From: Pseudisothecium myosuroides
Taxonomy: Eukaryota; Streptophyta; Bryopsida; Hypnales; Lembophyllaceae
Reading direction: 5' to 3'
Assembly: GCA_951799445.1 (NCBI GenBank)
Contig: OX637290.1
Span: 312,501-376,500, forward strand
DNA length: 64,000 nucleotides
The notes below the pieces were generated by a model. The model was given only the letters and a program-made list of their open reading frames with translations, was not told where the DNA came from and did no database searches. Positions within the stretch are counted from its first letter, which is position 1. Each line of letters starts with the position of its first letter. Shown here piece after piece: positions 1-11,127 of this stretch. The translations under genes were made by a program, and so were the position numbers.

Positions 1-160
1 AACTAGAACCCTAATTTTTTCTCCATTTGTGAGATATAGAAACTTTGACTTTAGGGTCGACAAGTTTGACTTTGCTCTTGCGCATGCAATTTGAAGAATT
101 TTTTCAAGAGAACTAACTTTTTGGAATGGGCTTGACAAAAGTTACCCAAAAATATCTTGT
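1..160. repeat. Dispersed repeat fragment, related to 6430-6560
   Basis: The segment from about 28 (gtgagatatagaaactttga) shares a recognisable run with 6450-6530: the same order of a GTGAGATAT block, a CAACTTTGACTTTAG block and a TTTGAA block. It carries no coding signal. It is one of several short dispersed repeats in the AT-rich left third. Confidence 0.4.
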
Positions 161-1650
161 ACTTCTAAAAATAGAAGAATGGGGAGCATGATGGAGTCTT
201 GTGGAAGGCATTTTATTTCATTTTGGGTTGATTAATGGCTAGGCCTTCTTGTAAAGGTGAGAACATGATGTGGCACTTGTTTATTGGATGCAAGAGATAT
301 GGACGGATGAAATTCTGATTTTCAAACTTCATCCATCAATTGCCGCTATTTTTGACATTGGATTTTTAAGTGCAAGACATTTTTGGAAAGCATGTAAAAG
401 CATCTATAAGATGGTGTAGTTACGTTAGGCTAAAATTAGACATTCATTGGGGTCATATCTCCAAGTGGTGTAGTTTAGGGTTTAGGGTTAAGAAGCGTCT
501 TTCCATTTGGAGGACATGACGTCTTAGGTCTTACTTGTAGGAGCCTGGAATGACGTGGCACTTGGATATTGGACATTGTATGCATGAGATATAGATGGAT
601 GAAGTTCTGATTTTCAAACTTTATCCATCAATTGTCGCTATTTTGGACGTTAAATCTTGAAGTGCAAGACATTTTCGGAAAGCATGTAAAAGCATCTACA
701 AGGTGGTGGGGTTATATTAGGCTAAAATTAGATATTTTTTGGAGTCCTATATCCAAGTGCCTAGGTTTGAACTTCTGTAGAAAGAAGGGCGTTTCAATTT
801 GGATTGAACCATGTTGTAGGTCTTCTTCTTAGGATTTTAGGATGATATGGCACTCTTGGATTGGACGTTGTATGCATGAGTTATGAATGGATGAAGTTTG
901 GATTGTTCAAACTTCATCCATCCATTGTCACCATTGAAAGAATTGGATGATAAAGTGCAATACGTTTTTGGAAAGCCATTTCAAGCATCTACACAATGGT
1001 GCCTCTACTTTTGGCCCCGAATCGATATTTACTGGGGTCGAAACACAAGGGCCTACATTTAGGCTTTTGCACAAAGAAGGGCGATTATTCTTCGATTGGA
1101 CAATGATGTAGGTCTTCTTCATGGGGTTCCAAAATGACGTGGCACTCTTCCATCGGACGTTGTATGCACAAGGTAGGAGTGGATGAAGTTTGGATTGTTC
1201 AAACTTCATCCATCTATTGCCGCCATTTCAAAGAATCAGATGATAAATTGGACTAGACTTTCGGAAAGCCACTTCAATCATTTACACGATGGTGCCTTTA
1301 TGTTAAGTTAAATATAGAAATATATAGGGATCAAAACACAAGGATCTACATTTAGACTTTTGGCACAAAGAAGGGCGATTCTTTTTTGATTTCATGATGA
1401 TGTAGGTCTTCTTCGTGGGTTTCCAAGATGATGTGTTACTCTTGGATTGGACGCCACATGCAAGAGATATGAATGGATGAAGTTTGGATTGTTCAAACTT
1501 CATCCATCTATTGCCGCCATTTCAAGAATTCTATGATAGAATAAAAGACATTTAGGAAAAGTCACATCAAGCATCTACACAATGGTATATTTTTTAGGCC
1601 AAATATATATGATGGTCACAGTCAAAACACAAGTGGTTACAAAATTGGGT
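160..1650 (+). repeat. 292-bp tandem array, about five units
   Basis: The anchor GATGAA starts at 306, 598, 890, 1182 and 1476, so the spacing is 292, 292, 292 and 294. Units also share a block around 'agtgcaagacatttt(t/c)ggaaagc' and a block around 'gacgtggcactc'. The last three anchors form a short hairpin, GATGAAGTTTG then 7 bases then CAAACTTCATC. Units are diverged (roughly 70-85% by eye). Short ORFs inside are by-products of the repeat. No protein signal was seen. Confidence 0.85.
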
Positions 1651-3585
1651 TTTCTGATTTCAAAATGTATCCTAAACCCTATAAAGTCATAGAATCGGTA
1701 TGTGAATGAATGAGAAATGTCTACCAACAAGTTGCAAACATTATGGATACCATAAATTCATGATGATTTCAAACTCATGCAAGCGTTACCCTAATTTGAA
1801 ACATCAATCAAAAGTATAATACAAGGTTTTGAGATAGTTTCATGAGCCCAATTCACATAAAGTCATGGAATTGGTATTGAGATCAAGAAAAGAATCAACC
1901 TAGAAGTTGTAAATATTATGGATATTTCAAATGCATGATCATTTTAATCTCATGCAAGCGTTCATTTTACTCAAAATAACAATCTAAACATAAAATACAG
2001 TGTTTGCTATACTTTCATGAGCTCAATTCATGTAAAGTCATGAAATTGCTATTGAAATGAATGAGGGTGATTGCAAGAAACACTTAATGCGATATGTCAC
2101 ACCTTAGTATTTTATTTTTGTTTTGGCCATAACTTTTGTATTTTAGCTCCAAGTGACTCGGAATTTACATGGAAGCTACTCATAACTATTATATACTATA
2201 CCTAATTTTTGAGGATTTTTCAAAAATAATTTACTATTTTTAAACAACCCCAAAAATTTCTCACAATGGCTGATTTAGGGGGTTTGAGCACCATTTAAGT
2301 GCAAAAAAAAAGAATTTTGAGCTGAAATTTGGAGAGGATGGTCTCTTAGTAGACTAATAGCTATTGTCTAAAGGAATTTTAAAAAATACTTATTTTTGTG
2401 TGGTGTAGAGGTCCACAAAGAGAGCTTCTTTCTACATTTTTTTTCAAAGATATAAAACAATATTTTGGTGATTTTTTTGGTCAAATCTCATCACCAAAAA
2501 GTCTTCTCAAATATTCAATTTTTATATATTTTTAAAAAAAAAATCCTATTTTTTACAAATTAAAATGTTAGAAGTGGTATTTTCTTCACCGGAATTCTAT
2601 ATGAATTCTATGTCCAAAAGTCTGGTGAAGAAAATACCACTTCTAACATTTTAATTTGTAGAAAATAGGATTTTTTTTTTTTTAAATATATAAAAATTGA
2701 ATATTTGAGAAGACTTTTTGGTGATGAGATTTGACCAAAAAAATCACCAAAATATTGTTTTATATCTTTGAAAAAAAATGTAGAAAGAAGCTCTCTTTGT
2801 GGACCTCTACACCACATAAAAATGAGTATTTTTAAAATACTCCTTTAGACAGTAGCTATTAGTCTACTAAGAAACCATCCTCTCCAAATTTCAGCTCAAA
2901 ATTCTTTTTTTTGCGCTTAAATGGTGCTCAAACCCCCTAAATCAGTCATTGTGAGAAATTTTTGGGGTTGTTTAAAAATAGTAAATTATTTTTGAAAAAT
3001 CCTCAAAAATCAGGTATAGTATATAATAGTTATGAGTAGCTTCCATGTAAATTTCGAGTCATTTGGACCTAAAACACAAAAGTTATAGCCAAAACAAAAA
3101 TCAAAAACTAAGGTGTGACGAAACGCAACAAATAGTACAGGTGTTTCTTGCATTCACCCATGAAAGAAATCAACCCAGGAGTTGTAAATATTATAAATTC
3201 TTCAAATCCATGACAATTTTAATTGCATGCAAGCGTTAACTTAATTTAAAACATCAATCAAAAATAAAATACAATGTTTGTTGTACTTTCATGAGGCCAA
3301 TTCACATAAAGTCATAGAATTGATATTGAGATCAATGAAAGAAATCAACCAACAAGTTGGGAGTATTATAGATATTTAAAATCCATGATAATTTTAATTT
3401 CATGCAAGCATTAACTTAATTTAAAACGTCAATCAAAAATAAAATACAACATTTGTTGTACTTTCATGAGGCCAATTCACATAAAGTCATAGAATTGATA
3501 TTGAGATCAATGAAAGAAATCAACCAACAAGTTGGGAGTATTATAGATATTTAAAATCCATGATAATTTTAATTTCATCAAAATG
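1650..3585 (+). repeat. 175-bp tandem array, about five units, interrupted
   Basis: The anchor AGTCAT in the context '(a/g)ta(a)agtcat' starts at 1685, 1861, 2036, 3310 and 3485. Spacings are 176, 175, 1274 and 175. Subtracting the 1095-bp foldback insertion plus a 4-bp target duplication from 1274 leaves exactly 175. Units share 'caaccaacaagttg..', 'catgataattttaatttcatgcaagc' type blocks. The unit length is in the range common for plant satellite monomers, but five units do not make a centromere. Confidence 0.85.
2065..3159. mobile_element. 1.1-kb foldback (long inverted repeat) transposable element
   Basis: Two arms of about 520 bp are near-perfect reverse complements around a spacer of about 40 bp near 2608. 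The ends read GGGTGATTGCAAGAAACAC at left and its near reverse complement at right (GTGTTTCTTGCATTCACCC). ATGA lies directly outside both ends (2061-2064 and 3160-3163), a likely target duplication. Array arithmetic supports these ends: removing element plus ATGA restores the 175-bp period. GG(G) ends suggest a PIF/Harbinger-like or unclassified MITE. The open frames on the arms (for example 2608-2817) come from the symmetry and are not genes. Confidence 0.85.
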
Positions 3586-5205
3586 ATTGGGATACAATGA
3601 AACTAAAGAAAGAAGCATGCAAGAGCCAGAAAAAGTTTCATGCACAAGAGCTAACTTAGCATGAGAAAATAAATGTTCACACTAAGGCACTTTCAAATTA
3701 CATCCACTCCACTCTAAATTGAACCCTTCACCGATCTTTGCAATGAAGAAAAAACAAGGAAACCATTGTCGAGGTGAAAAAGAGCCAAACTTAATACTAC
3801 TAATTAAAATTATGAAACAGAGGCATCCCAAGAACTACCAAAACAAGTAGCTCGAATGGTACAACCGCATGTCACGCCTTTCATGAAAATGGAGCTTCGT
3901 CGATTAAAACTTTACACTACAAAGAAATTCAATGTTAAATTGTCACTAATTAAAAATTTGTACAACAAATTTTTTGTAGATTTTAATTGAGATTTGGAAA
4001 ATCAATTACACAATCATGGTCAAAGGTAAAAAAGTAGTTCTAATACAAGGATTGTTTTGTAAACCATAATTACAATTTAGAAATATCTATTTTCAAAAAT
4101 TTGAGAAGGCAACTCCTTGACATTGAATTCTTTGTAGGTTTTTTGGTTTTCCTTGGTCATGTTTTTTTCCCCTAAAAGTGAAATGTGCATCTTGATGTTT
4201 CTAAAATATTTTCATAATGAAATTTTAAAAAATTCATCAATTCATTTTTGTTTGAAATTTTTTTATAGACTTGCAATTCAATTCATCATTACAAAAAAAA
4301 ATTAGCTTGTATTCTAGAGTGAAATGTTTTTACACTAATGACATTCAAAGTCGTTTGAAATTGCAAGCCAACATTCAATTTTTTTTCCCCAACTCCAAAT
4401 GCTAAAATCTTTCAATCTATACAATTTAATTTTGTGAAATTTTTATCACATGCTCTACGACAAGTGAAGTATAAGATTGCATCATCAGGTGCAAGTATTT
4501 CTATGCTACACATTATATGCTACACCAACCTATGAAAACATGTTGATATGTAATTACTCTTTTTGTTCATCATTGTTGCATGAATTTTAGGAATCCAAAA
4601 TACAATATAATAAAAAAGACTAAATGATAAATAAATATTAAAATATATTAATATGTAATTAATCTTTGTATTGGTGAACAATGTAGTGTGTGAGCACAAA
4701 ATCCAAAGTGAGTTTATTATAAAACAATTTATTTCAGGTAAAGTTTCATATCCATAAAATGTCATAAATGGTTAAAATTCCTTCGAACTCAATGCTTTCA
4801 TTTGGGTTTAGGGCCTTCCACTGTTTGGGGTTTAGGATGTTTTGGTGGCCTTTTTTTCTTAATTCTACCTCACTCATGAATTCATAATGAATTTTTGATC
4901 CCTCCTCTTTTGTGGAAGAAATGTAAGGGGGCCATGTTCAAAGGATTTAGGCCTCATTCTTAGGGATGTTTTTTTATGATGAGAATTTGTGCCTTCTTTC
5001 AAGATTTTGTTTGTCCTTTTTCAAAAGACATTTTGAGAGTTTAGGGTTGCAATAGTCTTGGGATTTTATTCGCATGCAATCCATGGTTAACATGTCCGGC
5101 GACCCCTCTACCGTAGCAATTGTCTTAGACAAAAATGAAGAGCCATTTAGGGAGTTGAAAGGATTTGGGGCTTATGGCCCTAAACCGCTTCTATGTAGGG
5201 TTTAG

Positions 5206-5412
5206 GGTTTGGGGTTCACTAAAAACAACGATAGTAGGGGGAATGAGGGTTGATTTCATTGACCTTTGGGTAGTATAGCCATAATCAAAGCTAATTTTCA
5301 GAAGGAAAAAGGGTTTAGGGTTTCAGGGTTTAGGGTTCATTAGAAACAACGGTAGTGGGGGGAATGAGGGTTGATTTCATTGACCTTTGTGTAGTATGGT
5401 CATAAATAAATC
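5206..5412 (+). repeat. Direct duplication, about 118-bp spacing
   Basis: Two copies of a block containing GGGTTTAGGG, '(c/t)a(c/t)taaaaacaac' and GAATGAGGGTTGATTTCATT lie at about 5206-5295 and 5324-5412. Each is led by telomere-like TTTAGGG units. No gene is present. Confidence 0.6.
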
Positions 5413-6090
5413 TAATTTAGATTTATGTATATGGATTTATATATATGTGGAAAGCTTTGAATCATCTCATTTTGATTTATGAGTCACACGTTACAAGGAT
5501 TTTTAGTTTGCAAGCAGTTATGGATTGTCTATTCTAAAATAAACTTTAAAGTTGTTTATTTCACTCAATTTTCAATTTTTTTCAAAAAAAATAAAATTGT
5601 AAGATGTAGATTTTTTATCACAATATTGCTACCATTGGGATTGGCATTTTCCAATTCCATAATTAAACTCTTAACAATTTAGTTTTGAACCATTCTCTAC
5701 TTTTTTCTACATACTATTTTGTTAGGGTATGTTGTACAATTCCAAATAATCTGAAAAATTTCAAGCATGTAGCCAACTTGTCCCGAAGAATGGATTCAAA
5801 GAAGCACAACCACTTTGGAAATTTTTTCATAATAATCTGACCTTGTAAAGTATAGCTACCCAGTTTTTTGCAGGGCCAAAAAGGAACTATGCCACTTCAA
5901 TTGCTAATATCTTCCAATCTACACAATTGAAATTGGATTAATTTCTTCCATATATTCTCAAACCAGAGTACTACAAGATCCTACAGTTACATGTGTCCAA
6001 AATGGATAATTTTCAAAATTTTGGTACTTGTACTAGAAATGGCAATTTTGGAGCATTTTTGGTGAAAACACAATCAAGGAACTTTAGGGG

Positions 6091-6290
6091 TTAATTTAAC
6101 ACATTTCAAACCAAATTGCAAGGTTGAGGGGGACTAATGGGAATTCATATTGGGGTTCGGATAGCTTGTAAAAGAAGCTACGCCATAGTAGGTATTTTGT
6201 CTACAGTTCAATTCCTAGTTCATTTAACCCCTAAAGGTCCAAGCATCCAAAATGTAGATGTGCGTTGGTTAACCCCTAAAGTTCAGCTTT
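6091..6290. repeat. Unpaired piggyBac-like termini (TTAACCCCTAAA)
   Basis: TTAACCCCTAAAGG at 6224 and TTAACCCCTAAAGT at 6269 match the left end of the complete MITE at 37521-38156. GGGGTTAA at 6087-6094 is the right-end form. A further left end is at 30269. No partner ends were found at a sensible distance, so these look like truncated or nested copies. Confidence 0.45.
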
Positions 6291-8564
6291 TGGAAAATAA
6301 GGCAACTGTACTTTAGAAGGTGGGTTACAAGGGTATCATATGGCTTTTTGACATCTTATTTATAGCTTTTTAATATTAGACCTCCCCCCCTATTTTAGAG
6401 GTCTACAAATTCAATGGTGTAAATAAATAGCCATAAAATTTCACGGTTTGTGAGATATGGCAACTTTGACTTTAGAGTCGAGAGGGTTGACTTGGTAGTT
6501 GCGGATCCAATTTGAAAAGTTTCAAAGTGAGAGGGACATTGATCAAAATGGTTTAGGGTGGATGTTGGAGCCCTTGGTTGTTGGATATATTTGGGGTGCT
6601 TTACATCTAAATTATCAAAATTCTTATCATGGAATTGAAAAATTGACAATCCAAATGATTTAGATACAATAATAAACAATCTACATTCTAAATTTCTATT
6701 TTTTTTCAAAAAATATTGGAAATAGAGTTAAGTAAACAACATCAAAAGTTATTTTAGAGTTTACAATCTATAACTACTCCAAAACAAGAACTCTTCATAA
6801 TTTAAAACTTGCTCATCAAAATGGAATGATATAAATTTTTTTGTATATACATGAATCTTGGAAAACCAATTTCAAATTTTGGGTCTTAAAATAGTGATTC
6901 AGGGTGGGTCATTGCAAGAAAGGGCGTCCAAAAAGCATAGTGACAATATTCAATTTTTTCTTTGGGTTTAGGGTCTTTAAAATTTTTAAAAATTAGGGTT
7001 TAGGGTATAGATGATATGCTTGGGACATGTAAATGAACCATTAGAAAAATTCCATTGGATTCAGAAACATATCAAGATGTGGTAGCCATAGATTTAGGAG
7101 ATTAGGGTGTGCTAAAAGGGTCCCTAGTCATTGATATAAAGCCTCCATGTCCATTTCTTCCGGTACTATTTTGTTGCAATTAGATATGAATGAAAAAACT
7201 TCATTCTTTTTTTTCAAAAAAAGGAGTTATCCATTTACTTCAAGTCAAGAATTTTCATCTTTTTTGGGAAGAATTTAAGTTGGTGTTGATGTGTAAAAAA
7301 ATGAAGAAAATTCATATTATATAAATATTATGATAAAAAAACCAAAATTAGGGTGTTGATGTATACTATAGTGCACAACATCACGGTCAAACCAAATTTC
7401 GTGTGTCACTCTAAAATAAAAAAATAAAAATATCATGGTTCATATTTAGGATTCATAAGCCTTAAGCCCTAGAGTTCATATTGCTTTAAAATTCCCAAAT
7501 TTACAAATTTGATAAAATTTCTAGTTAGAACTTAAATTATCCTTAATGAGCCTCATTTCATTAGTTGAATTCAAAATAGTTCAAAAAACATCATTTTTAT
7601 GGATGAAATTTACATCAAGAGCAAATAACAAGAAATAGACAAAATATAGTATAACAGGGAGCTACAAACTAAGAATTTTAGGTTATAGGAAAGTCAATAC
7701 TACCATAAGGAAATTGGCAACAATATTCACTAAAACTATGCTCAAGTACCCTAACAAGACGAGTAGGCCCTAAGAAAATCATCTACAAAATTCAACATGT
7801 TTTGTGCCATTGTCTTTGTTAATCCCTAAAGAACTGGGGGTGTTTTAGAGTAGTCCTTCAATTCTTAACTAGCTCTTGTAACAAGCATAATTCCTCATTT
7901 GTGTGGAATAATTTTGATGATCGCCACCATTGAAATGAAACAAGACTTGTTTAGCTTTCATATAAAAAATAGATCAACAAAATCACATATTTTTTGAGAA
8001 AATGCCACCGTTGACAAGAGTGATGAAAGATGTTTGGTTAGGGTTTAGTTTGTATGTATGCTGAAATCCAAATGTTGAAATCGGAATGCTCAAAAGTGAG
8101 GAAGTTTTGAATTTTTGTTCCACATATGTAGCTTCGTCGATCTGCTCGTATGGACATATGGAGCTTCGTCGATCTGCTCCACACCCTGTCTACCCTAAAT
8201 ACCTGAAACCTAAATATCATGTCTACCCTAAAGTTACAATCACAAAGCAGGCAAAAGATTCTGCAGGCACTCTCTAGCAGCACGTCTCAAATCCAAAATC
8301 ATTGGAAAATCTCAACGTTAGTCTCTCATCCTAAACACAAACTTCACACCAAAATTGCAAGAACACTTACTTGAACGAAATGCACTCGAAGTCGTCAAAT
8401 TCTAGCAATCTCTTAGCAGCATCGCTCCAAGACAATGCGAGCCCTCTCCGCCATTCACAAAAACACAACGCCAGTGCTAAATTCCTCCTGCCAAGTTTTG
8501 TTGGCTCAAGGGTAGTTCCCCGACGTTCCCCGCGTGGCGTTGTTCCCCGTGCAGCACCAAAGTT

Positions 8565-8599
8565 CCTGTTGTAAAGGGAGTGTCACCCTTTACAACAGG
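8565..8599. other. Perfect 14-bp hairpin
   Basis: CCTGTTGTAAAGGG at 8565-8578 and its exact complement at 8586-8599 flank the 7-base loop AGTGTCA. It follows a short GC-rich stretch. The core TAAAGGG...CCCTTTA also occurs in the small retroposed piece at 36142-36213, so it may be the tail of a dispersed element. No transcript is inferable. Confidence 0.5.
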
Positions 8600-8764
8600 G
8601 GCATTAAATAAATCATTCACAATTTGGTATTTTGAATCATTTTGTAGTTCTTTCTACTTACTATTTTTTCCTATATGTTGTACAACTCCAAATGGGTTGA
8701 AAATTTTAAAGCATGTAGCCAACTTGCCTTGAAAAATGAATTTATAGAGTAACCATCATTTTGC

Positions 8765-11127
8765 GTGGTCTGGAGTTTGCACGGTCTGGAGTTGATTCCC
8801 TAAACTTTTTGTTTAATATGTATGGGCTTTCTACATTGAGGATTTTAATGTGTTTGGGGTGTGTTTTAGTATGTATAGGTATTTTGCTAACCTTGTGATG
8901 TAGGAGCACTATGTTCAATTCTATGGCTATTAAATTTTATTTAATAGATTTGGCTATCCTAAAGAATTGGCATATTTGATTTAAATTTGCGTTTTGAAAT
9001 TTGGCATGTATAGGCCACAAATAATGGAGAACACATTTGAATTTAGTTTCACAATTTATTTTCATAAAGATGATTTAATGAAGGCTATTTAGGAATTTCA
9101 TGATATTTTATTAAAAAAAATTAGCAATTCCGTCAATAGAATTTAGAAATTGAATTGGAACATATTGGAATCTATTTTTAATTTCATGAAGGCAGGGCTT
9201 CAACAAAATTTGGACAACTATATACTCTTAAATGAAATTGAAACAAAATACCAGAAGACCAATGGGAACTTCCAATCACAATCAATTGTGGTAGGTAGTC
9301 CCCACTGGTCTTCTAGTATGTCTCAACATCCTTCGTAAGTCCTCTTATAGTTGCTCATGCTTGAAGTACCAAATGTTATGGGATATTTGAAAGGTCGAGG
9401 TTTGAGGCAAATTGACTTAGTCTATCAAATAAGCAGTTCACTCCTACAATATTTGTATACACTATTTTATTTCATTTTTGGTAACTGAGTATGAAATTTA
9501 AACAAATTCATGAAATTTTCGCCATACTGTCAAATACAATTAATTGTGCTCACTAGTTTAGCAAAAAAATCATGATGTCTAATCAACCATACATGGCTCT
9601 TTTTACATTAGTTCATGTAGAGGAGACCAATAGTTATGGGGCAATTGAAAGGTCATCCTTGTACTAATATTGCTAATTGAAGAGGATTATCCATTTTAAC
9701 TTTGAAAGCGCTAATGTAAATGAAATAATTCAAAGTTTCCCATGTACATGAATTGGAACTTATAAAAAATAATTCAAGTACATAACAAATCAAGTTCTAA
9801 GAAAACAAATATGTATAATGGTGTAGTTGAAATTGTAGTGGAATTACTTGAAATATATGGTAATTAAACTAAATCTATGGATTTTAGGGTGAACATCCCT
9901 ACTTTCCGAATTAATTAGTAACTAATTTACAAACTAGTTCAAAATCCCTTAAGTATAATGAACGAGTACTCAATTCCAATTTCTAAATTTGAAATAAGGT
10001 AGAAGGCTCAGAAAGCAAGCATCTAAGCAGATACAGCCCTCTGTGGAGAAATGCGTGGACCGAAATATTTATTACATAATTTTGGTTGGAAGAAAATTGA
10101 GGAACAGATCAGTGGCATATTTTTCCAAAATTTTCAGAGTGCGCCTGAATTAGATACCATTTTCCAAAGTGGAAGTGCTGTAGGCCCCTATTTATGTTCA
10201 TAGGCTAAGCCTTAATCAAAATGAACAAGTCTGTAAATACAACAAAGGACTCCATGAAGTGCTCTTGTCAGTCTTTAAAGGGTCCACTTCATTCCAAAAA
10301 TGACACCATGGGCATTGCTGCCGCCCCCACCAAATAGGCTAACAATTCATAAATAACCCTAAGTGAGTTACATCTTCATGGCAGTTCCTAAATGGCAGTT
10401 TTTATTGTTGTCTATTAAATATAGTTTAGGTGAAGCTTAGCTTAAATTAGAATCCTTTGTGTGCTGAAAGCAAACATCACAATTACATCTTCTACCCCAT
10501 GAATAACCCAAGACCATGCATGTCAGATCCTTTTTTCACTCTACACAGATTATGTTCCATTTTGACATTCTTCTTGCACGGTTTAATGCACTTCTATAGG
10601 GGCGGTTCTAAATGACTGAGCGCTTTTTGAGCCTCCTCCTATACTAGAAGCAATTCCACTTTTTTGTGTGTAAGTTCATAAATGAACCTGTCCACTCTAG
10701 CTAAATAAATCTTTAGTAAGTTACCAGAAAAGTATCCGTATGCAGGTTATATTAACTGCATGAGCTGGAACATGTCTATACAAAAGCAACATTAGCCGGC
10801 TCTGTTCAGTCAAAAAATTGAAGCCTGATACCCCATTGGGAAGCCAAGAATGGGCAGATTGAAATTCACAGGGGCCAGATTGAATGCCGTTGAGGTGAGG
10901 GATGAAAACTGCCTGGCTCCCAAAATTTGCAGCCATGAGCTTTATTTATCTTTGAAAGTGGTCCAACTGATTGGGAGGGTGGGTTGTTTAAGAATTTAAT
11001 CAATTGACATCGGTGTCCAATGATATTCAATTACATTCAATTATATTATATTCAATGATATTCAATTCAATGATTTTCAATGATTTTTGCCCTCCATCAA
11101 CTCCAGACCGCACAAACTCCAGACCGC
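8765..11127. mobile_element. 2.36-kb non-autonomous DNA element with duplicated-motif TIRs
   Basis: The left end at 8765 reads CGTGGTCTGGAGTTTG, then a second GGTCTGGAGTTGA. The right end is the reverse complement of the same two-part arrangement, ending at 11127. The 7-bp CATTTTG sits directly outside both ends (8758-8764 and 11128-11134). Inside, only short frames without recognisable domains occur (for example 9150-9338 and 10721-10936), so no transposase is evident. A 7-8 bp duplication would fit a hAT-like superfamily, but the termini are not a clear match to any family I can name. Confidence 0.7.

Larger units (their letters stand above)
3586..8560. other. AT-rich gene-free stretch with dispersed repeats
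   Basis: No frame here shows a recognisable domain or splice-bounded exon. It contains scattered GTTTAGGG/TTTAGGG scraps (about 4805, 5200, 5313, 6965, 6996), a duplicated block at 5206-5412, and piggyBac-like ends at 6091, 6224 and 6269. A block at 5690-5790 (gttgtacaattcc..aagcatgtagccaacttg) is repeated at 8640-8740. At 8125-8180 a unit of about 32 bp containing AGCTTCGTCGATCTGCTC is present twice. Confidence 0.6.

Noticed and set aside
160..3585. CRISPR-like array
   Set aside because: Repeat units are 175 and 292 bp with no short repeat/unique spacer pattern, and the genome is eukaryotic.
4800..7010. Telomere or interstitial telomere array
   Set aside because: TTTAGGG units are isolated or in runs of only two or three, as is common in plant DNA.
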